DNA of 64,000 nucleotides from Oscillospiraceae bacterium (lineage in GTDB: Bacteria > Bacillota > Clostridia > Oscillospirales > Acutalibacteraceae): contig SVOB01000001.1 of the NCBI GenBank assembly GCA_015066565.1, forward strand, positions 1,116,001-1,180,000. Reading direction: 5' to 3'. Positions 33,509 to 40,612 of this stretch are shown in pieces. Each line of letters begins with the position of its first letter. Position 1 is the first letter of the stretch. The position numbers and the translations under genes were made by a program. The notes below the pieces were generated by a model. The model did not search any database. It saw only the letters and a list, made by a program, of their open reading frames with translations, and was not told the origin of the DNA.

Positions 33509-34513
33509 ATGAAGCCCGTTTTAAGTGTTGCGGTTGCCTGCTATAATGTTGAAAACTATCTGAACAAGGGGCTTTCCTCTTATTCGGACGAAAGATTTAA
33601 AAACAGGCTCGAGGTTATTGTCGTAAACGACGGCTCAAAGGACAGCACCCTCGAAATCGCAAGGGAATATGAAAATAAATATCCCGAAATCTTTAAGATA
33701 ATAGATAAAGAAAACGGCGGTCACGGCTCTGCGGTCAACGCCGCCCTTGACGCAGCCGAGGGAAAGTATTTCAGAATTATCGACGGCGACGACTGGGTTA
33801 ATACCGACGGGCTTGAAAAGGCTCTTTCGTTTATGGAAACCGCCGACTGCGATATGATAATTGACTGTAAGCGTGAGGTCGATATGAAAACGGGCGACTC
33901 GGTTTTCTTTCCGTTGCCCGTGGATATAACGCCCGACAGGGAATATAATTTTTCCGAAATCTGTAATAACGAAAGCGTTTTCCCGAACATTATGATTCAC
34001 ACCGCTACGGTTAAGACCTCGCTTCTTAAGGAAAACCGGGTCCGTGTGCTCGAGGGCGTTTTTTACGAGGATATTGAGTATATTATAAAGGCTTCTGTCA
34101 GGGCGAAAACGGTTGTTTTCAAAGACATTGAGGTTTACCAATATCTTGTAGGCAACGACAACCAGAGCGTAAGCCTTAAAAACTATGTTAAAAGATATTC
34201 TCAACATTCCCTCGTCACGAACGAACTTATAAGGTTTGCGGGCGAGTTCGGGGAAAAAGGGGCTGTCCGCGATTATCTCTATAAGCGTGTAGCTCTTCTT
34301 ATCAACACGAATATCAACATTTCGCTTCTCTATAACGAAAACCGAAAAGAGGGAAAAGCCCTCGCAAAGCAGTTCCGTCAAAGCCTAAAAAACAAAAATC
34401 CCGAGCTGTTTAACGCCACGAAAAACAGGTATTTTTCGGCTTCGGTTCTGAATTTTTTAGGCATTGACTATAACAAGCTTACCAAGATAAAAAACAAACT
34501 GCGCAGGAGTTAA
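33509..34513 (+). CDS. Family 2 glycosyltransferase (first copy)
   Basis: A 334-residue GT-A enzyme. The start VLSVAVACYNVENYL, the NDGSKDST block and the metal-binding IDGDDW are typical of GT2. It should add a sugar from a nucleotide donor to the growing surface glycan in the cytoplasm. The C-terminal 100 residues are basic and may contact the membrane. The ATG follows GGAGG. It is followed 5 bp later by a second GT2 gene. Confidence 0.88.
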   Translation: MKPVLSVAVACYNVENYLNKGLSSYSDERFKNRLEVIVVNDGSKDSTLEIAREYENKYPEIFKIIDKENGGHGSAVNAALDAAEGKYFRIIDGDDWVNTDGLEKALSFMETADCDMIIDCKREVDMKTGDSVFFPLPVDITPDREYNFSEICNNESVFPNIMIHTATVKTSLLKENRVRVLEGVFYEDIEYIIKASVRAKTVVFKDIEVYQYLVGNDNQSVSLKNYVKRYSQHSLVTNELIRFAGEFGEKGAVRDYLYKRVALLINTNINISLLYNENRKEGKALAKQFRQSLKNKNPELFNATKNRYFSASVLNFLGIDYNKLTKIKNKLRRS

Positions 34514-34518
34514 TTCTG

Positions 34519-35595
34519 ATGAGTAACAAGCCTTTGTTTTCGATTATACTGCCCTCGTACAAGGTTGAAAGCTACCTTGAGGACGCTGTTTCATCAATAC
34601 TCTCCCAGAGCTTTAAGGATTTTGAAATTATTATCGTCGATGACGCCTCGCCCGACAGCGCAGGCGTTATAGCCGACTCTTTAAGCGAAAAATATTCATT
34701 TATAAAGGTAATTCACCACGAAAAAAACCTCGGGTTGAGCGAAGCTCGCAACAGCGGACTGCTTTTGGCCTCGGGGGATTTTGTTTTTTTCATGGACCCC
34801 GACGACGTTATTTCCCCGTCGCTTCTCGAAGAAGTAAAAAAAGCCCTTGATAAACAGATGTCTCAAGTCGTTGTTTTCGGCTTAACTGAGGATTACTATA
34901 ACAGCGAAAATCAGCTTTGTAACAGCGTTGAAATCGTTCATTCCGACTCCCCTCTTTTCTTAAGCACAAAGGAAGAAATCAGAAAAGAGATGCTTTATCT
35001 CGAAAAGGACACCCTGCTCGGCTATGCGTGGAACAAGGTTTATTCAAGAGAATACCTCGTTGAACATTCGCTGAGCTTTGAAACGGTTGAATTTATTGAA
35101 GATATTGTTTTCAACATAAATGTTTTTAAAAATCTGTCCTCGCTCGTTGTTCTCAATAAGCCCCTATACCATTATATAAAGAGGGTTAACGCAGGGCTGA
35201 CAAGCAGGTATTCCCCGAATTTCTATTCCGTCCACAAAAGGCGGGTTGAAACTCTTTATAACAGCTATAAAGAATGGAATATGCTTGACAGGAACGTTTA
35301 TAACATTCTCGGAAGCGAGTACTCCCGTTATATTTTCTCGTCGGTTCAGAGAAATTGCGATAAAAAATCGGACCTTTCCGTCAAAGAGCAAAAGGCTTTC
35401 ATTCGCTCGGTATATAATGAAGATTTCTTCAACGAGCTTATTCCGAACGCCGACTCCGACAGTAAGGCCGTCAGGCTTATGCTGTTTTTACTGAAAAAAA
35501 GAAGCGTATTTTTTACAAGGGCTGTCTGTCGGCTTCTTGACATAATAAAAAATTCATTCCCAGTTTTATTCTCAAAAATCAAACAGGAGCGATGA
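34519..35595 (+). CDS. Family 2 glycosyltransferase (second copy)
   Basis: A 358-residue GT-A enzyme of the GT2 group. FSIILPSYKVESYLEDA, VDDASPDS, NLGLSEARNSGL and the metal-binding FMDPDD are all present. It is distinct from the preceding GT2 and probably makes a different linkage. With only two transferases, the repeat unit of the glycan may be simple, or further transferases may lie elsewhere. Its stop overlaps the start of the GH5 gene by 4 bp (ATGA), indicating translational coupling with a glycoside hydrolase. Confidence 0.88.
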   Translation: MSNKPLFSIILPSYKVESYLEDAVSSILSQSFKDFEIIIVDDASPDSAGVIADSLSEKYSFIKVIHHEKNLGLSEARNSGLLLASGDFVFFMDPDDVISPSLLEEVKKALDKQMSQVVVFGLTEDYYNSENQLCNSVEIVHSDSPLFLSTKEEIRKEMLYLEKDTLLGYAWNKVYSREYLVEHSLSFETVEFIEDIVFNINVFKNLSSLVVLNKPLYHYIKRVNAGLTSRYSPNFYSVHKRRVETLYNSYKEWNMLDRNVYNILGSEYSRYIFSSVQRNCDKKSDLSVKEQKAFIRSVYNEDFFNELIPNADSDSKAVRLMLFLLKKRSVFFTRAVCRLLDIIKNSFPVLFSKIKQER

Positions 35596-37067
35596 AAATG
35601 GATAAAATTATTACAAAGGAAATGCGGTTCGTTGACGAAAAGGGTCGAATCCGCCTTTTCAACGGCTTTAACATTGACGATAAAATCCTTTCCTCGCCCG
35701 AGTTTCGCTATAATCTTGACGAGGAGTTTTTCAAAAAATTCCGCGCCTACGGGCTTGACATAATCCGTCTTGCCGTTACCTGGCAGAATCTCGAGCCCGA
35801 AATGGGAAAATATAACGAAAAATATCTTCAGTCGCTTGACAGGATTTTTTCTCTTGCGGCAAAGTACAAGGTATATATTCTTCTTGATATGCACCAGGAT
35901 TTATATTCAAACTTTGACGGCAAAAGCGTAGGCGACGGCGCTCCGTCCTGGGCGGCAATTACCGACGGTTATAAGCCGAGAATGCCGAAATTCGTATGGG
36001 CAGAGGGCTATTTCTTCGGCAAAAGCGTTCACAGGGCGTTTGACCATTTCTGGGCGAACACTCCCGTTGAGGGAAAAGGAATTCAGGACCGTTTCGCTTC
36101 ACTTTGGCAAATGCTTGCCAACCGCTACGGCGACAGCGAAGCCCTTTTCGGCTTTGACCTTTTAAACGAGCCTTTCCCGGGTACAGACAGTAAAAAGATG
36201 TTCGCCGCTCTTATCGGCGGCGCCGTTAAAACGGTGCTTTTCGGAAAAGAGGTCAACCGCTGTTCAATGATAAAAGCGTTTGTCCGCCGTGACACGCCCG
36301 CCCTGCTCGATTCGCTCACGGGCGGCGCATTTAAGAAAATCGTTAAGGGCGTCAACAAATACGCCGAACAGTTCGACCTTAACAAGTATTCCCCGTTCCT
36401 TAACAAAACTGCAACGGCAATAAGGGAAAGAACGGATAACGGAATTATAATGATGGAACAGAACTACCTCTGTAACGTCGGCGTAAAGCAATCCGTGCCG
36501 CCGATAACCGTCAACGGAAAGCGTGAGGAAAAACAGTGCTTCGGACCTCATTCTTACGATATTGCGGTCGACACCCCGCTTTATAAATACGCCAACGCCG
36601 AGAGGGTAAAGACCTTCTTTAACGAGATGCACAACACCCAGAAGCGTCTGGGCGTTCCCGTAATCGTGGGCGAATGGGGCGGTTGCAGCGACAACAAGGA
36701 TACCTCCTGGTTCCCCCACGCCTTTGAGCTTCTCGACTTCTTTGACGAAAAGCAGTGGAGTCAGGTTTACTGGGATTATCACGGCGACGACCTCGACGCT
36801 CCCGTTATGAATATGCTTTGCAGAACCCATCCCGTTGCCGTAGCGGGCGAGCTTATCAGCTACGGCTTTGACAGAAAGAGCGAAACCTTCACCCTGAAAT
36901 ATGTTTCAGACGGCAAAAACGAAACTCTTATTTATGTTCATAAGCCCTTTAACGCCGACAAGGGCGTTAAATATAAAACGGTTGAAGCCTACGAAAGCGG
37001 AGCGAGCCTTATTTCAATAAGAGCGAAGCAGGGCGAGCAGACCGTTACAATTCAGCTTGAAAAATAA
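35592..37067 (+). CDS. GH5 endoglycoceramidase/cellulase-like glycoside hydrolase
   Basis: A 491-residue family 5 glycoside hydrolase. LLDMHQDLYS (97-106), the acid/base Glu193 in LLNEPF and nucleophile Glu361 in VGEWGG are in place. A C-terminal beta-sandwich of about 80 residues follows. The sequence resembles the endoglycoceramidase-like branch rather than secreted cellulases. There is no signal peptide, so it is cytoplasmic. Being coupled to a glycosyltransferase gene inside an export operon, it may trim or quality-control lipid-linked glycan rather than degrade food polymers; this is inference. Confidence 0.85.
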   Translation: MKMDKIITKEMRFVDEKGRIRLFNGFNIDDKILSSPEFRYNLDEEFFKKFRAYGLDIIRLAVTWQNLEPEMGKYNEKYLQSLDRIFSLAAKYKVYILLDMHQDLYSNFDGKSVGDGAPSWAAITDGYKPRMPKFVWAEGYFFGKSVHRAFDHFWANTPVEGKGIQDRFASLWQMLANRYGDSEALFGFDLLNEPFPGTDSKKMFAALIGGAVKTVLFGKEVNRCSMIKAFVRRDTPALLDSLTGGAFKKIVKGVNKYAEQFDLNKYSPFLNKTATAIRERTDNGIIMMEQNYLCNVGVKQSVPPITVNGKREEKQCFGPHSYDIAVDTPLYKYANAERVKTFFNEMHNTQKRLGVPVIVGEWGGCSDNKDTSWFPHAFELLDFFDEKQWSQVYWDYHGDDLDAPVMNMLCRTHPVAVAGELISYGFDRKSETFTLKYVSDGKNETLIYVHKPFNADKGVKYKTVEAYESGASLISIRAKQGEQTVTIQLEK

Positions 37068-37079
37068 AGGAGAAGAAAA

Positions 37080-38030
37080 ATGGCTAAAATAATCGGCGAA
37101 TCAATTAAAAACCTCCCCTGGGAAAACAAACCCGAGGGCTATCAATACCCCGTCTGGAGATACTCGGGCAACCCCATTATCACCCGTGACAACCTCTTTT
37201 TTGCCAACAGTATTTTTAATTCCGCAGTTGTTCCCTTCGGCGACGGCTTTGCGGGCGTTTTCAGGGTTGACGACAGAACGAGAGACCAGAATATCCTTAC
37301 GGGCTTCAGTAAGGACGCAATCCACTGGGAACTTCAGGAAGAGATTATTTTCAAGGGCTATGACCCGAGAATCTGTGAAATTGACGGCAAATACTATCTT
37401 ACCTGGGTCAACCTCACCCCTCACGGCACCACAATCGGCGTTGCCGTTACCGAGGACTTCAAAACCTGGGAACAGAAGGAGGACGCCACCTACCCCGTAG
37501 CGAGAAACGGCGTGCTTTTCCCGAGAAAAATCAACGGCGAATATATGCTTCTTGTCCGTCCCTGCGACAGAGGCCACACCCCCTACGGCGATATTTTCAT
37601 TCAGAGAAGCGCCGACCTTAACTACTGGGGCAACTACCGCTTTGTAATGGGTCCTGTCAAGAACTGGGAAATGACAAAAATCGGCGCAGGTCCGACCCCG
37701 ATTGAAACCGACGAGGGCTGGCTTCTTTTCTATCACGGAGTTATAACAAGCTGTAACGGCTTCACCTATTCAATGGGCGCGGCAATTCTCGATAAGGACG
37801 AGCCGTGGAAGGTACTCCACAGAGCAGACAGCTTCCTTTTAGCGCCTCACGAATTATACGAAACAGTCGGCGACGTTCCGAACGTAGTTTTCCCCTGCGC
37901 AGCGCTTTCTGACGCAGACACGGGAAGAATCGCAATCTACTACGGCGCGGCGGACACCTCGGTTGCTCTCGCTTTTACAACGGTTGACGAAACTCTCGAC
38001 TACATCCATAAGCACGATTTACTTAAATAA
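37080..38030 (+). CDS. GH130 family phosphorylase/hydrolase
   Basis: A 316-residue five-bladed propeller enzyme of GH130. The conserved Asp of GYDPRICEIDGKYYLTW is the expected proton donor, and FYHGVI and YYGAADT lie in the later blades. GH130 enzymes mainly phosphorolyse beta-mannosides, giving mannose 1-phosphate. Phosphate-binding Arg and His residues appear to be present but the subfamily cannot be fixed. As last gene of the operon it could recycle or supply mannose 1-phosphate for glycan synthesis. A strong terminator follows. Confidence 0.88.
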   Translation: MAKIIGESIKNLPWENKPEGYQYPVWRYSGNPIITRDNLFFANSIFNSAVVPFGDGFAGVFRVDDRTRDQNILTGFSKDAIHWELQEEIIFKGYDPRICEIDGKYYLTWVNLTPHGTTIGVAVTEDFKTWEQKEDATYPVARNGVLFPRKINGEYMLLVRPCDRGHTPYGDIFIQRSADLNYWGNYRFVMGPVKNWEMTKIGAGPTPIETDEGWLLFYHGVITSCNGFTYSMGAAILDKDEPWKVLHRADSFLLAPHELYETVGDVPNVVFPCAALSDADTGRIAIYYGAADTSVALAFTTVDETLDYIHKHDLLK

Positions 38031-38042
38031 AAATTAAGTTTT

Positions 38043-38073
38043 AAGAGCAGTCCGTTTTGGACTGCTCTTTTTT
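38043..38073 (+). terminator. Surface-glycan operon terminator
   Basis: A perfect 11-bp stem (AAGAGCAGTCC with GGACTGCTCTT, 38043-38069) is followed by TTTTTT, closing the 11-gene operon. Confidence 0.92.
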
Positions 38074-38100
38074 GCCGAACCTTACAATCCTCCAATTATA

Positions 38101-38129
38101 TTGTCTTATGGACTTTTTTATTGTATAAT
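38101..38129 (+). promoter_or_regulatory. Promoter of the second GH31 gene
   Basis: TTGTCT (38101-38106), a 17-bp spacer and TATAAT (38124-38129) lie 34 bp ahead of the start, separating this gene from the upstream operon. Confidence 0.82.
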
Positions 38130-38163
38130 TAATCCAAACTCAAAAAATCTTTGAGGTGATAAA

Positions 38164-40107
38164 ATGAACAACTTAACCGTAAATAATAATCAGATTATTT
38201 TTCAGAGAAACGGCGAGCTTGTGAGAATTACTCCCTGCTATAAAAACTCCGTGCGTATTGAAGCGTTCCCTGACTGCAAGGCATTTGACGAGGATTTTAC
38301 CCTTATGCCCTCTGCTGCCGACTGCACGGTAGAGGAAAAGGATTACTGCGTTTTTATAACGGTAGGCTCGCTTAAAGTTCAGCTCGAAAGAAACGGCAAG
38401 CTCACCTTTTATAAAGACGGAAAGGTGCTTCTTGAAGAAAAGGAAGAGCTTGCCTTTCACGACGGATACCGAAACTACGAGCGAAATGACGGTCTTTGGA
38501 AAGCGAGAATCACCTTCAAGGGTAAAGACGGCGAGCATTTTTACGGGCTCGGTCACGAAGCTACAAACAGGTTTGATTTGAAGGGCTGTTCGTTTGACCT
38601 TCGCCACGTCAACGCAAAATGCACTATACCCTTTGTTTATTCATCGCTCGGCTACGGCTTTATCTGGAACAACCCCGCGACGGGAAACGTCGAGCTTTCC
38701 GAAAACAGAACCCGCTGGAGCGCCGATGCAACAAGAAAAATTGATTTTGTTGTCATAGCGGGAAATCCTAAAAAGGTCAGCGAGGCGCTTGCCGACCTTA
38801 CGGGTCACGCCCCCGTCATGCCTCACTGGGCAACGGGCTTCTGGCAGAGCAGGCTTCGCTATGAAACCCAGGAGGATTTGCTTGAGGTTGCAAGACGTTA
38901 TAAAAAAGAAAATGTTCCGCTTTCGGTAATAATCGCCGACTATTTTCACTGGACAGAGCAGGGCGACTACAAATTCGACCCGAAATACTGGCCCGACGTA
39001 AAGGCTATGACGGACGAGCTTCACAGTATGGGCACAAAGCTTGTTGTTTCAACGTGGCCCACAATAAACGAACACTCCGAAAACTATTGGTTTATGCGCG
39101 ATAACAATATGCTCATCCGCACAACCAGAGGCTCAAATAAGGTTTTCGATTTCTACGGGCCTCAGGCGGAAATTGACGTCACAAATCCCGCCACAAGAGA
39201 GTTCGTTTTCTCAAAGCTCAAGGAAAACTATCTTGATAACGGCGTTGACGGACTCTGGTTTGACGAAGCCGAGCCGGAAATTCATCCCGAGCATTTCAGT
39301 AATCTTCTGTTCTATATCGGAAGAGGCGACGAATACGGCCTTATCTACCCGTACTACTATGCAAAAATGGCTTATGACGGGTTTACGAAAATGGGCGAAA
39401 CCCCCGTTATTCTTACAAGGGCGGCATACCTCGGTTCCCAGAAGTTCGGCGCGCTCGTCTGGAGCGGCGACATTCCATCAACCTTTGAAAGCCTTTCCGA
39501 ACAGGTAAAGGCGGGGCTTAATATGTCCGTTTGCGGTATTCCCTGGTGGAACACCGATATAGGCGGCTTCTGGGGCGGCGACACTCAGAGCGAGGAATAC
39601 CGTGAGCTGATTATCCGCTGGTTCCAGTACGGCGTTTTCTCGCCCGTTATGCGTGTTCACGGCAACCGCAACCGCCACGGAGAAAAGAAGCGCGACGTTA
39701 AAGAGCCGTCGGGCGACCCGAACGAAATCTGGAGCTTCGGCGAAAAGAATTTCCCGATTTTAAAAGAGCTTGTTCTGCTTCGTGAACGCTTAAGGCCCTA
39801 TATTGAAAAGCAGATGAAAACAGCCTCCGAAAAGGGTTATCCCATAATGCGCCCGATGTTCTTTGAATATCCCGAGGACGAAACTTGCTATTCACTCGGC
39901 GAACAGTATATGTTCGGCGACGATATTCTTTTCGCTCCCATTGTCAATAAGGGTCAGACGGAAAAGCAGGTCTATCTCCCCGAGGGTGAATGGGTTTTGA
40001 CAAAATCAAAAGAAACCTTCGGCAAGGGCTGGCATACGGTAAACGCAGAAATCGACGAATTCATTGCCTTCGTAAAGAAAGGCTCCGACGTCCTTTCCTG
40101 TTTTTAA
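38164..40107 (+). CDS. GH31 alpha-xylosidase/alpha-glucosidase family enzyme
   Basis: A 647-residue cytoplasmic GH31 enzyme. The nucleophile is Asp367 in GLWFDEAEPE and the acid/base Asp436 in WSGDIPSTF. GLGHEATNRFDL precedes the barrel and PWWNTDIGGF follows. The FDEAEPE context resembles the alpha-xylosidase and sulfoquinovosidase side of the family more than starch-type glucosidases, but the substrate cannot be assigned. The ATG follows GAGGTG. It is monocistronic with its own promoter. It differs strongly from the first GH31 (8532). Confidence 0.9.
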   Translation: MNNLTVNNNQIIFQRNGELVRITPCYKNSVRIEAFPDCKAFDEDFTLMPSAADCTVEEKDYCVFITVGSLKVQLERNGKLTFYKDGKVLLEEKEELAFHDGYRNYERNDGLWKARITFKGKDGEHFYGLGHEATNRFDLKGCSFDLRHVNAKCTIPFVYSSLGYGFIWNNPATGNVELSENRTRWSADATRKIDFVVIAGNPKKVSEALADLTGHAPVMPHWATGFWQSRLRYETQEDLLEVARRYKKENVPLSVIIADYFHWTEQGDYKFDPKYWPDVKAMTDELHSMGTKLVVSTWPTINEHSENYWFMRDNNMLIRTTRGSNKVFDFYGPQAEIDVTNPATREFVFSKLKENYLDNGVDGLWFDEAEPEIHPEHFSNLLFYIGRGDEYGLIYPYYYAKMAYDGFTKMGETPVILTRAAYLGSQKFGALVWSGDIPSTFESLSEQVKAGLNMSVCGIPWWNTDIGGFWGGDTQSEEYRELIIRWFQYGVFSPVMRVHGNRNRHGEKKRDVKEPSGDPNEIWSFGEKNFPILKELVLLRERLRPYIEKQMKTASEKGYPIMRPMFFEYPEDETCYSLGEQYMFGDDILFAPIVNKGQTEKQVYLPEGEWVLTKSKETFGKGWHTVNAEIDEFIAFVKKGSDVLSCF

Positions 40108-40111
40108 ATAA

Positions 40112-40170
40112 TAAAAAAACAAACGGATACCCGTTTGGGTATCCGTTATTTTTGGCGCGCTGGAAGGGAC
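40112..40170. repeat. Direct repeat, copy 1: terminator plus tRNA-Arg 3' end
   Basis: This 59-bp stretch repeats almost exactly at 40299-40356 (one substitution and one extra A). It contains a terminator hairpin and the last 18-19 bases of the tRNA-Arg(ACG) gene, including the encoded CCA end. The tRNA is cut off after GGAAGGGAC. Confidence 0.9.
40122..40152. terminator. Terminator after GH31 (copy 1)
   Basis: The stem AACGGATACCC (40122-40132) pairs with GGGTATCCGTT (40137-40147), followed by ATTTTT on the plus strand and an A-run before it. It can terminate the GH31 transcript and leftward transcripts. Confidence 0.88.
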
Positions 40171-40298
40171 AAGGCTTTGCTTTTGCAAAGCCCGATTGCT
40201 CGGCTTATGCCTTCGCAATTCTTCGCTAAAAACGCTTCCCCGAAGCGTTTTCTTTACGCTCCGACCCTCTCAGGGTTCGAGTCCCTTACCCTGAAACA
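40171..40298. mobile_element. Small hairpin-rich insertion between the direct repeats
   Basis: These 128 bp lie between two copies of the tRNA 3' end. They hold two strong hairpins: GGCTTTGC with GCAAAGCC, and AAAACGCTTC with GAAGCGTTTT. Near the right end, GGGTTCGAGTCCCTT is an inverted copy of the tRNA T-arm, so the segment begins after AAGGGAC and ends near GTCCCTT. No open reading frame is supportable. It looks like a short non-autonomous palindromic element associated with tRNA 3' ends, but no transposase is present. Confidence 0.5.
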
Positions 40299-40356
40299 TA
40301 AAAAAACAACGGATACCCGTTTGGGTATCCGTTATTCTTGGCGCGCTGGAAGGGAC
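40299..40356. repeat. Direct repeat, copy 2
   Basis: The second copy of the 58-bp repeat runs from the A-run through the terminator hairpin into the 3' end of the intact tRNA-Arg(ACG) gene. Confidence 0.9.
40308..40333 (-). terminator. tRNA-Arg(ACG) terminator
   Basis: The stem AACGGATACCC with GGGTATCCGTT lies 5 bases beyond the tRNA 3' end. On the minus strand it is followed by TGTTTTTTT. Confidence 0.88.
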
Positions 40357-40415
40357 TCGAACCCCCGACCTTTTGGTTCGTAGCCAAACACTCTATCCAG
40401 CTGAGCTACCAGCGC
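40339..40415 (-). tRNA. tRNA-Arg (anticodon ACG)
   Basis: Read on the minus strand, a 77-base cloverleaf begins GCGCTGG and ends CCAGCGC-G-CCA with CCA encoded. The anticodon stem TTTGG/CCAAA encloses CTACGAA, giving anticodon ACG (Arg, CGN codons; A34 normally becomes inosine). The T-arm GGGGGTTCGAGTCCC and D-arm AGCTCAGCTGGATAGAGT are canonical. Confidence 0.95.
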
Positions 40416-40531
40416 ATACGCACTTTTCAGTGCTAAAGTATATTACCACCTTTTACCCCGTTTGTCAATAAAAACCCGTATGATTATTATATTTTTTTCA
40501 TTTTTTCCCTGCCAAATGGATGGCGTTGAGA

Positions 40532-40560
40532 TTGACACCAAATTTGTTTTGTTATATACT
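40532..40560 (+). promoter_or_regulatory. Radical SAM operon promoter
   Basis: A perfect TTGACA (40532-40537), a 17-bp spacer and TATACT (40555-40560) lie 52 bp ahead of the TTG start. They occupy what would otherwise be an N-terminal extension of the reading frame. Confidence 0.8.
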
Positions 40561-40612
40561 TATATGGTATGAATTAATTCTTTTACCGTTTGAAAAAAGA
40601 GGTGAATACGCT

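Noticed and set aside
40520-40612. N-terminal extension of the radical SAM protein
   Set aside because: The stretch contains a TTGACA-17-TATACT promoter, and a well-placed AGAGGTG supports the TTG start at 40613.
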